64,000 nt of DNA from CBDFKK01 sp965248815 (GCA_965248815.1 CBDFKK010000008.1:682001-746000); one strand, 5' to 3'. Shown: positions 17,420 to 26,785, counted from the first letter of the stretch. Program-made: numbers and translations. Notes: generated by a model from the sequence alone, not told the origin.

Positions 17420-17944
17420 CTACGCCGTCTTGCGCCTGCGCCTGAAAATTACCAGACCCAAAAGGCCGGCCCCCAAAAGGAGTGACGTCGCCGGCTCTGG
17501 AACGGCGGCCTGTGGCCGAAGCGTCCACAGGTGATTGAAACTGCCGGCGTCGCTAAAATTGCTCGAGCAGGTGGGAGTATCGCAATCGGCAATCCAAACC
17601 CCGGCAAGGTTAGTCGCGAAATCGTGGGTTGGGGTCCCCATTATATTGATGGACATAAGTGCCACCCCTTGTATCGCAGGGAGTGTCCCCATGAATCCGA
17701 CCAGGCTCGGCCCGGGGAGCCAGGTTCCAGTGCCCGACGAAGATGTATAAACAAAAGAGACGAGATCCGTAAAGGCCAACGCGCTACCTGGTGTATAGGT
17801 GTCTACCAAAGTAAGCACTCCGGTCCCAGCACCTATGCAGCCAGATGTACAATCGCCGGAAAAGTCATAAACCACGACTGCGGACGCGGGCTGCGCCCAG
17901 GTCGTCATAAATAAAACCGCTAAACTCGCCAAAATCTTTTTCAC
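17420..17944 (-). CDS. PEP-CTERM sorting-domain secreted protein
   Basis: A 174-residue exported protein. It has a signal peptide (MKKILASLAVLFMTTWAQPASA), a beta-rich middle with CTSGC and CDTPTC cysteine pairs, and a C-terminal VPEPATSLLLGAGLLG followed by a hydrophobic stretch and RRRRK. This is the classic PEP-CTERM tripartite tail recognised by exosortase (EpsH/XrtA type) for surface or extracellular delivery. I chose GTG 17944 because GGGAGCGAC lies just upstream; a longer ATG start at 17992 adds 16 unlikely residues. No exosortase gene is in the window. Function of the mature protein is unknown. Confidence 0.85.
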   Translation of the reverse strand: MKKILASLAVLFMTTWAQPASAVVVYDFSGDCTSGCIGAGTGVLTLVDTYTPGSALAFTDLVSFVYTSSSGTGTWLPGPSLVGFMGTLPAIQGVALMSINIMGTPTHDFATNLAGVWIADCDTPTCSSNFSDAGSFNHLWTLRPQAAVPEPATSLLLGAGLLGLVIFRRRRKTA

Positions 17945-18074
17945 TTTGTCGCTCCCAAATCTTGCCCCCGCACAGATGCGGTCGTGGAACAAAGTAGCAA
18001 ATATAATGCCGCCTTGAAACGATTGAGTGATGGCAAATACTTAAGGAGCTAATGGCGGTCCTTGCAAAGAAGAA

Positions 18075-18122
18075 GTGTAAAAAAACCTGACACTTGTCTT
18101 CTCCTTCAGGTTGAATTTACAC
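18075..18122. repeat. Inverted repeat with about 15-base loop
   Basis: GTGTAAA...AACCTGA at 18075-18090 is mirrored by TCAGGTT...TTTACAC at 18106-18122, giving two 7-bp stems separated by a small internal bulge. It sits between the divergent PEP-CTERM leader and the crotonase stop and may be a terminator or operator-like element. Confidence 0.5.
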
Positions 18123-18195
18123 ACCTATAAGGAGAAAACATTGGCAAACGGGGACGATCCGGCGGTATTGCAAATCCCGCTTATGAGTTCGTGAC

Positions 18196-18984
18196 CTAGC
18201 CCCTAAACGTAAATTTCGGTTTTCGCTTTTCTAGAAACGCGGCACGGCCTTCTTTAAAGTCTTCGCCTTGAAAGGCGTCGAGAAAGAGGCGGCGAGTCTC
18301 TTCCGTCTCTTCGAATGCGCCGTCGACAATCATGCGCACGATCTTTTTGGTCGCCAGAGTCGAGTAGCGCGACAGAGAACAGATTTTTTCCGCATACGCA
18401 GCAACTGCTTTCGCGACATTATCGCCGTCATGGAGCTGATCGACCAGGCCCGCGGCGAGCGCGTCGTCGGCGCTCAAAGTCGCAGCGGTGAAGATCATGT
18501 GCTTGGCGGTCGACGGGCCCACCGCATCGACCAGCCGCTTGGTATCGAACAGGCCGTAAGCAAGACCGAGGCGCGCGGGCGGCAGAGCAAATTTTGCACT
18601 GGAGTCAGCGATCCGCACATCACAGCAAAGTGCAATCGCAAGGCCCGCCCCCATGCACGGGCCCTGAATTTGTGCGATCGTAGGTTTGGTCAAGGAAAAG
18701 AGCTTTTGCTCGCTCGCCAGCATGGTGTCGGAATACTCGCGTCCGGTATCAGCATCTGCGTAGACGGTTCCGAATTCTTCGATATCGGCGCCGGCGGCAA
18801 ACGCGGTCTCATCGGCCCCGCGCACGATCACGACTTTGATGTCCGTGTCAGTCTCGAGCGCCTCAATACAATCGCCCAATTGCCGCCACATCTCCCAGGT
18901 AAGAGCATTACGCTTATCCGGTCGGTTGAGGACCAAATCCGCAACGGGGCCCTGTTTATCGACAAATATTGCGGCCTCAACCAT
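18196..18984 (-). CDS. Enoyl-CoA hydratase/isomerase (crotonase) family protein lacking the usual catalytic glutamates
   Basis: A 262-residue crotonase-fold protein. The oxyanion-hole segments AFAAGADIEEF and GPCMGAGLAIALCCDVRIA are present, so CoA-thioester binding is expected. Aligned to classical hydratase, the first catalytic Glu (GGGCELA) is replaced (GAGLAIA) and the second (PE) is replaced by Pro (LPPARLGL). Simple hydration of enoyl-CoA is therefore doubtful; isomerase, hydrolase, decarboxylase or C-C lyase activity is as likely. It is a single gene, with its start at 18984 leading divergently to the gene at 19156. Confidence 0.87.
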   Translation of the reverse strand: MVEAAIFVDKQGPVADLVLNRPDKRNALTWEMWRQLGDCIEALETDTDIKVVIVRGADETAFAAGADIEEFGTVYADADTGREYSDTMLASEQKLFSLTKPTIAQIQGPCMGAGLAIALCCDVRIADSSAKFALPPARLGLAYGLFDTKRLVDAVGPSTAKHMIFTAATLSADDALAAGLVDQLHDGDNVAKAVAAYAEKICSLSRYSTLATKKIVRMIVDGAFEETEETRRLFLDAFQGEDFKEGRAAFLEKRKPKFTFRG

Positions 18985-19155
18985 AGCTAGTCCTTTCGCC
19001 GGAACGGCTGTGTTTTGGCTGGAATCTTGCTATGCTTTTAGGCTGAAAAGCCTGAGGCAGCAATAAAGGGGACGGCTGGGCGGTCGGACGATCGCGCAAG
19101 ACCGGGGCCGCGGCACATCGCGGCAGCGCCCTGAAGAATAAAGGCACGATGGGGA

Positions 19156-19617
19156 ATGTTCGGACGTAAAAAGGTCGATTTATTAGAAGAAATGCCTGTC
19201 CTCGCGCGGCACCGGGGAGAATGGCAGGGCGAATATGTTCATCTCAATCCCGATGGCAAAGTCATCGACCGTCATACGTCTCATCTTATTTGCTCATTTC
19301 CTTCGGACGGCAAGTTTCCCTTTTACCAAGTCAATCTCTACTCTTGGGAAGACGGCAAAAAAGAAGAATTGCACCTTGGCGCCACCTATCGCGACGGCCG
19401 AATCTGGTGGGACACAGACTCCATTAAGGGCTGCGGCTGGGAGCTTGACGCACGCACACTGGTGCTCACCTGGGTCCGCAAAGATATGCCCGACTCATAT
19501 CTATATGAAATGATCCATATCGGCCGCGATAACAAAACGCGATCGCGCACCTGGCACATGTTTCAAAACGACAAGTTGATTCAGCGCACGGTGATAAACG
19601 AGACTCGCGTCAAGTAG
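19156..19617 (+). CDS. Conserved hypothetical protein, DUF3598-like beta-barrel
   Basis: A 153-residue soluble protein with no signal peptide. It reads HRGEWQGEYVHLNPDGKVIDRH early, then QVNLYSWEDGKKEE, a GRIWWDTDSIKGCGWEL turn and a final stretch of alternating strands. The pattern of Trp and Gly turns resembles the lipocalin-like DUF3598 group, but I could not confirm this. The stop at 19617 is followed in the same frame, 18 bases later, by the presumed start of the TRAP binding protein, so the two are likely co-transcribed. Confidence 0.6.
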   Translation: MFGRKKVDLLEEMPVLARHRGEWQGEYVHLNPDGKVIDRHTSHLICSFPSDGKFPFYQVNLYSWEDGKKEELHLGATYRDGRIWWDTDSIKGCGWELDARTLVLTWVRKDMPDSYLYEMIHIGRDNKTRSRTWHMFQNDKLIQRTVINETRVK

Positions 19618-19635
19618 TCGTTCGGGAGACTCGCG

Positions 19636-20667
19636 ATTCCTTCGCTTAAAACCCACAATGGGCTTCGCCTCTTCCTCGTTGCTCTTGCTTTCATAACTTC
19701 TACTGATCTGCTCGCGGCTGACACGTCCGTTGTCAAAGGCCGCATTGCTGCTACATCGACCATCGGCACGCCTATGTACGAGTCCTGGGTGGAGATGAAA
19801 GCGATCACCGACGCTGACCCGACGCTCGACTTTGAATATCTAGTCCAAGGCGAAATGCCCGGCGAAGAAGCACAGATTGCCGCCGTGCGCCGCAACCGCT
19901 TTCAAATGGCAGGGCTGTCGTGGCTGGGCATGTCGACTCTGATTTCGGAACTGAACGTTACTTTTTCTCCTTTTCTTTTCGAGTCGTTGGAAGAAGCCCA
20001 TTTTGTTTACGACAACTTTCTGTTCGAACCGATGAGCGAGCTGTTTGAAGAAAAAGGACTGGTGCTCATCAGCTATGCCGAGGCCGGGTGGACGGTCCTG
20101 TTCGGCAATCAACCTTTGCTGCGCCCCGAGGACGTCAAAGGCCGAAAGTTTCGCACTTCACCCAATCCCGCCTATCGATTCTTCTTGGAAGCAGTTGGTG
20201 CGGACCGCATCGCCCTGTCTTACGACGGCATCGTATCAGGCATGCAAACCGGGCTCATCGAAGGGGGACTCACGAGCGAGATTTTTTACTTTTTCGCCAT
20301 TCTAGATGCCGCCCCCCATGTCACATTTGCGCGGCTCGCTTATAACGGCGGGGGTGTCTTCGCCAACCGGGAATGGCTTGAATCTTTGACACCGGCGCAA
20401 CGGAATATTGTGCTGACCGGTTACCCCGACGGGCCGGCAATTCGCGCACTACAGATCAAATGGTTCGAAAACGTCGTCGCCGGCGCCTCAGCGCGGGGCA
20501 TTCATATTCATAGGGCTAGCGAAACCGAACGGGAAGCCTGGCGGGCCGCCACAAAGGACGTGCCCGCCAAAATCATCGCTGATGCCGGCGGCCGATCCCA
20601 GGAGCTATACGACACAATCTTGCGGGGAAAAGTGGCATTTGCAGCCCAGGCGCAGCGTGCCAACTAA
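19636..20667 (+). CDS. dctP: TRAP transporter substrate-binding protein (DctP family), atypical start
   Basis: From ATG 19774 the frame encodes 297 residues that begin inside the mature domain (MYESWVEMKAITDADP). Upstream in the same frame lies a good signal peptide (LRLFLVALAFITSTDLLAA) with no ATG, GTG or TTG between the previous stop (19615) and 19774. An ATT at 19636 has GGGAGA six bases upstream and would give a 343-residue exported protein, so I place the start there. A lost base near ATG 19658 is the other explanation. The domain is otherwise intact: RRNRFQMAGLSWLG, PFLFESLEEAHFVYDN, VKGRKFRTSPNPAY (carboxylate Arg) and MQTGLIEGG. It is a clear paralogue of DctP at 48672-49724 but has no dctQM beside it. 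It presumably binds an organic acid in the periplasm. Confidence 0.75.
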   Translation: MPSLKTHNGLRLFLVALAFITSTDLLAADTSVVKGRIAATSTIGTPMYESWVEMKAITDADPTLDFEYLVQGEMPGEEAQIAAVRRNRFQMAGLSWLGMSTLISELNVTFSPFLFESLEEAHFVYDNFLFEPMSELFEEKGLVLISYAEAGWTVLFGNQPLLRPEDVKGRKFRTSPNPAYRFFLEAVGADRIALSYDGIVSGMQTGLIEGGLTSEIFYFFAILDAAPHVTFARLAYNGGGVFANREWLESLTPAQRNIVLTGYPDGPAIRALQIKWFENVVAGASARGIHIHRASETEREAWRAATKDVPAKIIADAGGRSQELYDTILRGKVAFAAQAQRAN

Positions 20668-20918
20668 GCTTTGGCTCAGGCCAACAACTACTGTTGCAAA
20701 TATACTACATACTGTCGAACAAACGCGAAACTATCGCAGTTGTGAGCGCCTGGCCGTTAACCATAGCTTTCACGGTGGTGTCTGCTTGTGTACCTAACCC
20801 CAAGTTTGCGGCACTAGGTGATTCCCCAAAAGGGGGAGTTTTGAGATCGTCAGTCAGGACGGTTCAGACGGATATGCCGAAAAATTCACCTTTAAATCGA
20901 TACTCATGGGGGAAAATC

Positions 20919-23102
20919 ATGAGCAGGAAATTTACAAAACTCATATTGAGCGGTTCAGTCGCCGCCGTTGCCATAACCGGCATGGCGGTCCCGTCATTCG
21001 CTCAAACACCGACAGTTGTAGTGACGGCTCAGCGCCGCGCGCAAAATCTGCAGGACGTACCGGTCGCAGTTACGGCGTTTACGTCCGAAGCCATGGCAAT
21101 TCGCCAAATCAACGAGACGCTCGACATCGTCAACATGGTTCCGAACCTGTTCGGCTTTAACAATACCGGTCCGGCAACTTCAAACGCCTACTTCCTGCGC
21201 GGTCTGGGTAGTACCGAGTCGATCGCGACGTTTGACCCGCCGGTGAGTACATACATTGACGACGTCTATGTTACGCGGCAGAACGCCAACAACTATGCTC
21301 TGTTCGACATTGAACGGATCGAAGTGTTGCGCGGGCCACAAGGAACGACCTTTGGCCGGAACACAACCGGCGGCGCCATCAACGTCATCACCCGCAAGCC
21401 CGGCGAGGAATTTGCCGCTAAAGCCGAAGCGGAATATGGCCGCTTTGACCGCTTCTCTTTCAATGGGACGGTAGATGTTCCCGTCACCGATCAGATCCTG
21501 ACCAAGATTTCGGGCTATTACGTCACAGACGACGGTTTTGTCTCGAACTTGACCACGGGCGAAACACTCAACGGCGAGGACTCCCACGGCATTCGGGGCG
21601 ACATCAGGGTTATGCCGAACGATGACATCACCTGGGATGTCGCGGTCGAATATATGGGCCAAAAAGGTTCCAACGTCTTGTCGGCTGTCGGCGGGGATCC
21701 ACGAACATCGAACACCGGCATTAGTACCTCGGGCACCACGGGTGATCTTGGAAACTTGCTTATGAACGGCGGCGGTTTCGGTAACGAGGCCAAGACGTTT
21801 GCCGCTTACTCAAACCTCAAAATCGATATTACTGATTCAGCGACGTTGGAATTCATCACGGGCTATCGCGATCTGGATCAGGACTTCACATTGGACTTCT
21901 TCGACACGCCAATACCCACAGGCGGTTTCACCATCGTCAACAATGGTGAGCACAAGCAATTCACCCAAGAAGCAAAGATCAACGGTAATTTCGCCCTCGG
22001 CGGATGGGACATCGACTATGTGGGTGGTGTCTTCTATTTGGATGAAGACAATGACACTGATTTTGCCGATATTTTCCTAGGCTCGCTCGTCATCGATCGA
22101 ACATTGGCGAACGAGACAAATAGCATTGCCGTCTATGGTCAGGTCGATATCGGCCTCACCGATTGGCTCACGATCACCGGCGGCGGCCGTTGGACCCGTG
22201 AAAAGAAAACAATCGACTTTTCAACTAATCTGATGCCGACCGTCTTTGGCTTCACAAATCTCGCCGCTCTGTCCGGTGGTGTAACTACCGCAAATATCTC
22301 GGCACTTGGTATTCCGACCGAGCAAGTGGCAAAACAATTCACTCCTCGGGTTGCAATCGAAGCCCAAGCCACAGACGACATCCTCCTCTATGCGTCCATG
22401 ACAAGAGGCTTCAAATCTGGTGGATGGAACGCTCGAGCAACATCGCCGGGCGGCATCTTACCCTTTGCGCCTGAGCAAGCCCGGACTTATGAAGCGGGGA
22501 TCAAGAGCGACTGGTATAACAATACGCTCCGCTTCAATGGCAACTTCTTCTATTCGAAAATCAAGGACTTGCAGTTGATCTCCGGCGTTCCTGTGCCGCC
22601 ACTCGGGGCCATTGAGTTTTTGACACAAAATGCGGGTGAGTTGAAATCCTGGGGCTTCGAAGCTGAAATTGCAGCAACGCCGCTTGAAGGCCTCGATGTT
22701 TTTGCCAATCTCGGGTTGATCGACGATGAATACCAGAATTTGGATCCGTCATCATCCGTGGCAATTGCCGGAGCCGAGCCAGTACGGACGCCCGATATCA
22801 CGCTCAACCTCGGTGGCACGTATCGTCATGGCGTGCCAAATACTGGCGGCGATTTTGTCGGCTCAGTCGAAGGCACGTATTACGACGACATGTTCGTCGG
22901 GTCCACCAATCCGGTGGGGTCACTCCAAGAAGCGTTCTGGACCATGCGCGCCAGCATGGGTTGGGAAAGCGAAGATGGTCGCTATGGTATCTTCGGCGAG
23001 TGTAAAAACTGCACCAACACCACCTACATCACGTCGTTCTTCGTCGGTGCTTATTATGCCGAACCGGCGCGGTACACGATTAGCTTGAGGGCCAAGTACT
23101 AG
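20919..23102 (+). CDS. TonB-dependent outer-membrane receptor
   Basis: A 727-residue receptor with a signal peptide ending SFAQ, a TonB-box-like TVVVTA directly after it, a plug domain (NLQDVPVAVTAF, then RGPQGTTFGRNTTGGAINVITRKP) and a 22-strand barrel ending in an aromatic residue (Ser-Leu-Arg-Ala-Lys-Tyr). ATG 20919 is preceded by GGGGGAAAA; an upstream in-frame start at 20694 would add a poorly exported leader and is rejected. Its own terminator follows at 23125. It imports a siderophore, cobalamin or other large ligand; the class seen here (IroE/FyuA-like or sugar/polyphenol type) cannot be resolved by eye. No TonB/ExbBD genes are near. Confidence 0.95.
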   Translation: MSRKFTKLILSGSVAAVAITGMAVPSFAQTPTVVVTAQRRAQNLQDVPVAVTAFTSEAMAIRQINETLDIVNMVPNLFGFNNTGPATSNAYFLRGLGSTESIATFDPPVSTYIDDVYVTRQNANNYALFDIERIEVLRGPQGTTFGRNTTGGAINVITRKPGEEFAAKAEAEYGRFDRFSFNGTVDVPVTDQILTKISGYYVTDDGFVSNLTTGETLNGEDSHGIRGDIRVMPNDDITWDVAVEYMGQKGSNVLSAVGGDPRTSNTGISTSGTTGDLGNLLMNGGGFGNEAKTFAAYSNLKIDITDSATLEFITGYRDLDQDFTLDFFDTPIPTGGFTIVNNGEHKQFTQEAKINGNFALGGWDIDYVGGVFYLDEDNDTDFADIFLGSLVIDRTLANETNSIAVYGQVDIGLTDWLTITGGGRWTREKKTIDFSTNLMPTVFGFTNLAALSGGVTTANISALGIPTEQVAKQFTPRVAIEAQATDDILLYASMTRGFKSGGWNARATSPGGILPFAPEQARTYEAGIKSDWYNNTLRFNGNFFYSKIKDLQLISGVPVPPLGAIEFLTQNAGELKSWGFEAEIAATPLEGLDVFANLGLIDDEYQNLDPSSSVAIAGAEPVRTPDITLNLGGTYRHGVPNTGGDFVGSVEGTYYDDMFVGSTNPVGSLQEAFWTMRASMGWESEDGRYGIFGECKNCTNTTYITSFFVGAYYAEPARYTISLRAKY

Positions 23103-23124
23103 TCCCAAGCAAATCGTTTAGAAT

Positions 23125-23166
23125 AAAAAGGTCCGGGCGGCTCCATCGTCCGGGCCTTTTCTTTTG
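23125..23166 (+). terminator. Rho-independent terminator of the TonB receptor gene
   Basis: AAAAGGTCCGGG pairs with TCCGGGCCTTTT (two wobbles) around a short loop and is followed by CTTTTG. It begins 23 bases after the stop codon. Confidence 0.85.
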
Positions 23167-23195
23167 TCCAACACACCAACGGAAATGCAAACTCC

Positions 23196-23966
23196 ATGAA
23201 CGTCCTCGTCGTCTACGCCCATCCTGAACCTCAATCCTTCAACGGCGCTTTGAAAGACGCCGCCGTCAATACCTTGGAGGGCGCTGGACACAACGTCGTC
23301 ATATCCGATCTCTACGCACAAAAGTTCAATCCGGTTGCCGGCCCGTGGGACATGACCGAGCTGGACAACACCGAGACGTTTAACCTGGCGATGGAACAAG
23401 GCCACGCCGCCGAAAACCAATTATTTGCAGATGACATCCAGGCCGAAATCGACAAGGTCAAAGCCGCAGACTTTCTGCTGCTGCAATTTCCCATGTGGTG
23501 GTATTCCATGCCCGCCATCCTCAAAGGTTGGGTCGACCGGGTGCTTGCTTACAAAGTGGCTTACGGTCTTGGCGAGTGGTGGGACAACGGCCCGTTCAAA
23601 GGCCGCCGCGCGATGATCTCGATCACCGCAGGTGTATTGGCCTCCGCCTTTTATCCCGACGGCCGCAATGGAGACATCGAGCGCTTGCTGTGGCCCATGA
23701 CCGCCGGCACGCTGCGCATTTGCGGCTACGACGTGTTGCCGCCCTTCATCTCCTATTCTGTGCCGTGGATCACCGATGAAGGGCGCAAGGAAATACTCGA
23801 AACATATCGACAACGACTTTTGAATCTTGAAACGATGGAGCCCCTCAATTTCCACACCCTCGATCAGTTCGGTGAAGACGCCCGTCTATTACCAGACGTC
23901 GAGCCCAAGACGCCCATGCAGCATCGCGGGCCTTATTTGAAATGGTACGGGAAACACGAAACATGA
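23196..23966 (+). CDS. NAD(P)H:quinone oxidoreductase (NQO1-like flavodoxin fold)
   Basis: A 256-residue cytoplasmic flavoprotein. It starts VLVVYAHPEPQSFNGAL, the FMN/FAD phosphate loop of the family, and continues with FPMWWYSMPAILKGWVDRVL, the hallmark segment of NQO1/MdaB-type two-electron quinone reductases. SITAGVLASAFYPDG follows as the second flavin loop. It is about 50 residues longer than MdaB because of a C-terminal tail. It follows the TonB receptor's terminator and is probably transcribed alone, reducing quinones or xenobiotic acceptors with NAD(P)H. Confidence 0.9.
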   Translation: MNVLVVYAHPEPQSFNGALKDAAVNTLEGAGHNVVISDLYAQKFNPVAGPWDMTELDNTETFNLAMEQGHAAENQLFADDIQAEIDKVKAADFLLLQFPMWWYSMPAILKGWVDRVLAYKVAYGLGEWWDNGPFKGRRAMISITAGVLASAFYPDGRNGDIERLLWPMTAGTLRICGYDVLPPFISYSVPWITDEGRKEILETYRQRLLNLETMEPLNFHTLDQFGEDARLLPDVEPKTPMQHRGPYLKWYGKHET

Positions 23967-24007
23967 AAAGAAGCCACCCTCGAACAACGAGCGCTGGAAC
24001 CGCATTG

Positions 24008-24355
24008 TTATTTCAGCGGAAAATGCGGACGGTCAGGGCCATAGTGCATTTCTAAGTAGTCAAGAATGATGCTGTAAAAAGGCTCTTCGATTTCGGCCAT
24101 TGCGTGCTCTTCGATCATCTGATCAAAGACCTTTACCCATCCGGTGCGCGTGAGACCCTGTTGTGCGACCAATCGCTCTGAATGGCACGCCGTGCAAAAA
24201 CCATAGGTTTCTTCAACACCGGGAGCGTCGAAAAGCACACCGAATACAGGCTCAAGCACAGGCTCGTCGGCCAATGTCGGGGCGCAGCATAAGGCTAAAG
24301 CGAGCGCAAAGGTCACGACACGCCCCAAGATCATTTGGATAGAATAAAAATTCAC
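24008..24355 (-). CDS. sorB: Periplasmic monohaem c-type cytochrome, partner of the molybdenum enzyme (SorB-like)
   Basis: A 115-residue protein with a signal peptide (GRVVTFALALALCCAPTLA) and one haem motif FCTACH (Cys54, Cys57, His58). The axial methionine is probably in EEHAMAEI. GTG 24355 is preferred because AGGAG lies ten bases upstream; ATG 24334 is possible. It begins about 20 bases after the stop of the sulfite dehydrogenase gene. The arrangement matches the SorAB or SoxCD-like pairs, in which the cytochrome takes electrons from the Mo centre. Confidence 0.82.
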   Translation of the reverse strand: MNFYSIQMILGRVVTFALALALCCAPTLADEPVLEPVFGVLFDAPGVEETYGFCTACHSERLVAQQGLTRTGWVKVFDQMIEEHAMAEIEEPFYSIILDYLEMHYGPDRPHFPLK

Positions 24356-24374
24356 GCCGCGTGGACTCCTGCCT

Positions 24375-25670
24375 TTACACAATTCGGACAGACACGCGAT
24401 GCATCGAATTATTGAGATAGCCTTTTGGATTCCACGCGATGGCATGAGGCTGTGTGTCGCCCCCATCATCTTTAGCGCGAGCCCAAATCTCGTAATATCC
24501 TATTTGCGGAAGTGCGATTTGCGTGCGCCAGTCTTGCCACGCACCGTCATTGACCGGCTTGTCTAATTTTGTCCGCTGCCATGTTGCTCCGAAATCGATT
24601 GATGTATCAACGCGATCAATCACCCGATCGCCGGACCACGCATGGCCGCGCACTTCGATTGTCCTGTCTGACGACGTGATGCCGGTTTCGGGAGACGTGA
24701 TCAGTGACTTAACGGGCATTCGTTCAATAATCTCAAAATCTTCAGTCACAACGTCCTCTCCCGGTTCGACCGGCCGATTGGGGACGCGATAAGACGTGCC
24801 TGTCATCTTTGGACCATCATGAACGACGTCGCGCAAATAAATTCGGGTAAGCCACTTGTGCGAGCAGGAACCTGGCCAGCCCGGCACAACCAATCTCAAC
24901 GGCGATCCATTCATCGGATGAAGCACTTCCCCGTTCATCTCATACGCGATCAGAACATTATCCGTCCGCGCCTTATCAATAGGCAGACCGCGCGAGATGG
25001 GAAGCTTGTCGGGATCACCAGACAAATGAGTGTCGGCACCCACGTGGGCGGTATACACCACGTTGTCTAGAACACCGGCCGCGTCCAGCACGTCCTTCAG
25101 TCGGACGCCTGTCCACTCCGAACAGGCGACCGCGCCATAGGTCCATTGATTGCCTGTCGCTGGCGGCTCAAAGAACGCGCGGCCGTTACCACCGCATTCG
25201 ATCGTCAAGGCCATTGTGACTTCTTCGAAGCGAGCACGCTGATCGGCGATGGTCAGGTTTAAGGACGATTCGACCAAGCCGTCGATCGTCAGCTTCCAGT
25301 CATCTGGGTCCGCACCTTCTGGTGGCTCACCATTGTTACGAATAAAATGCCGGCCGGTCGGCGTTATGGGATCGTTGAGCAAGTGCGGCGGCGTCTCCGC
25401 ATTAATTGGCCGATCGTTCAGCAAGGTCAAGCCATCCTTGCCTATAAGTACATCTTCTTGGGCTAGCGCAAGGGGAACGAAGCCGGATGGCATCGTGCGA
25501 TGAAACGGAATTGCCGCGCCGATCATTGCCCCCATGGTGCCGAGCCCCGCGCCACGCAAGAAACCACGGCGATCGGCATGGGGCACGCGACCAAAGAGCT
25601 GATAGTCGGCGGCCGCCAAATCTCGTTCAAAAAATTCAAACAAGCCTAGTGGGTAATACTTATTTTCCAT
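24375..25670 (-). CDS. sorA: Periplasmic sulfite oxidase family molybdopterin protein (SorA-like)
   Basis: A 431-residue enzyme. A Tat signal is visible as DRRGFLRGAGLGTMGAMIG (Arg34-Arg35), which fits cofactor loading in the cytoplasm before export. The molybdenum-binding Cys159 lies in ALTIECGGNGR, with WTYGAVACSEWTGVRLKDVL and MNGSPLRLVVPGWPG as the cofactor domain and a C-terminal dimerisation domain after residue about 320 (SDRTIEVRGHAWSGDRVID). ATG 25670 is chosen (GAGCGAGATC upstream); longer starts up to 25814 extend past the Tat region. It likely oxidises sulfite to sulfate and passes electrons to the cytochrome at 24008. Specificity for sulfite is inferred from the family. Confidence 0.87.
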   Translation of the reverse strand: MENKYYPLGLFEFFERDLAAADYQLFGRVPHADRRGFLRGAGLGTMGAMIGAAIPFHRTMPSGFVPLALAQEDVLIGKDGLTLLNDRPINAETPPHLLNDPITPTGRHFIRNNGEPPEGADPDDWKLTIDGLVESSLNLTIADQRARFEEVTMALTIECGGNGRAFFEPPATGNQWTYGAVACSEWTGVRLKDVLDAAGVLDNVVYTAHVGADTHLSGDPDKLPISRGLPIDKARTDNVLIAYEMNGEVLHPMNGSPLRLVVPGWPGSCSHKWLTRIYLRDVVHDGPKMTGTSYRVPNRPVEPGEDVVTEDFEIIERMPVKSLITSPETGITSSDRTIEVRGHAWSGDRVIDRVDTSIDFGATWQRTKLDKPVNDGAWQDWRTQIALPQIGYYEIWARAKDDGGDTQPHAIAWNPKGYLNNSMHRVSVRIV

Positions 25671-25888
25671 GATCTCGCTCTTATTGACATAACTCCAGAC
25701 GTCAAATCTCACCTTCGCGAAATCTGACATTCGCGAGCTTAGTTCAAATTGGCGAGCCGGAGAACTTCTCAGTGCAAAGCTCTTGGGCTTGCACACACCA
25801 ATCAACCTCGACACAATGCCTGCTCATTCAGCGGACCAAAGCCAAATAGAAAAATCCCGCAATTCCATTAGAAGAGAAGGCGCCACGT

Positions 25889-26785
25889 ATGCTTGGATCC
25901 ATCCATACGGTTACCTACTCGGCCAGCGATCTTGATGCGATTGAAGAAACTTATGGTCGGTATTTTGGCTTTCAAGTTGTAAGCAAAGATCCGGTGCCCG
26001 ACTCTCTTGCCAGGAGCTGGGGCGCACCGTCGGCCGCAGGAAGTAAGCAACTTGTTCTACAGCCGACAAGCGGTGAAGAAAGCTTCTATCGCTACGTGGA
26101 AGGGAAGCCTGTTCCCGGGTTTAGCCCACTCAGGACGTTCGGCTGGAATGCAACTGAGATCGTCGTCGAAGACCTCGAAGCGATCCATGAACAGCTCAAG
26201 GATTCACCGTTTCAAATTATCGGCACGCCCGCGGTGCTTGCTTTTGACTTTACCGACGCAATCAGTGCCATGCAGGTCGTCGGCTTGGCGGGCGATGTCA
26301 TCTATCTCACGCATGTTGCCGAGCCCGTTCCCGGGTTTGATCTACCGACGGCTAAATCGTTCGTCGATCGTACATTTGTCTCTATTCTCGGCGGTCGTTC
26401 GATTGACGATATGAGCCGCTTTTTCAAAGACACATTCGGCCTTTCGGCAACGCCTCCCATGGATGGAACCATCCGCGTTCTGAATTGGGCTTTTAACCGG
26501 CCTGAAGGCACAAAGACCACGATTGCGACGACGGCACTGCCCGATGAATGTCTAATCGAACTTGATGAATTCCCCGATGGCACCGTGGACCGCCCGTGTC
26601 ACGAGGGTTGCCTGCCGCCGGGCCAAGCAATCGTGACATTCCGGCACGATGATCTCGATAGTGTTCGTGGCAAGTTCATCAAGGCACCGCAGCCGCACAA
26701 TGAAGCACCTTACAACGGAGCGAGAACAGTAACGCTGCGCGGCTCGACCGGAGAATTGATCGAGCTGATCGAAACCAAACGCTGA
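25889..26785 (+). CDS. Two-domain VOC (glyoxalase/dioxygenase fold) protein
   Basis: A 298-residue protein with two vicinal-oxygen-chelate modules, residues about 3-140 (IHTVTYSASDLDAIEETYGRYFGFQVV) and 150-296 (FVSILGGRSIDDMSRFFKDTFGLS). The usual metal triad is not clear: GSIHTVTYSAS gives one His and the C-terminal TVTLRGSTGELIELIE gives the Glu. It could be a ring-cleaving dioxygenase relative, a lyase or a binding protein. It starts a plus-strand run with the CpcT-like gene (27 bases after the stop) and RidA-like gene. A related two-domain VOC gene lies on the opposite strand at 28290-29249. Confidence 0.82.
   Translation: MLGSIHTVTYSASDLDAIEETYGRYFGFQVVSKDPVPDSLARSWGAPSAAGSKQLVLQPTSGEESFYRYVEGKPVPGFSPLRTFGWNATEIVVEDLEAIHEQLKDSPFQIIGTPAVLAFDFTDAISAMQVVGLAGDVIYLTHVAEPVPGFDLPTAKSFVDRTFVSILGGRSIDDMSRFFKDTFGLSATPPMDGTIRVLNWAFNRPEGTKTTIATTALPDECLIELDEFPDGTVDRPCHEGCLPPGQAIVTFRHDDLDSVRGKFIKAPQPHNEAPYNGARTVTLRGSTGELIELIETKR

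Noticed and set aside
20694..20918. Longer N-terminus of the TonB receptor
   Set aside because: The signal peptide starts at 20919 behind a strong ribosome site; the extension would block export.
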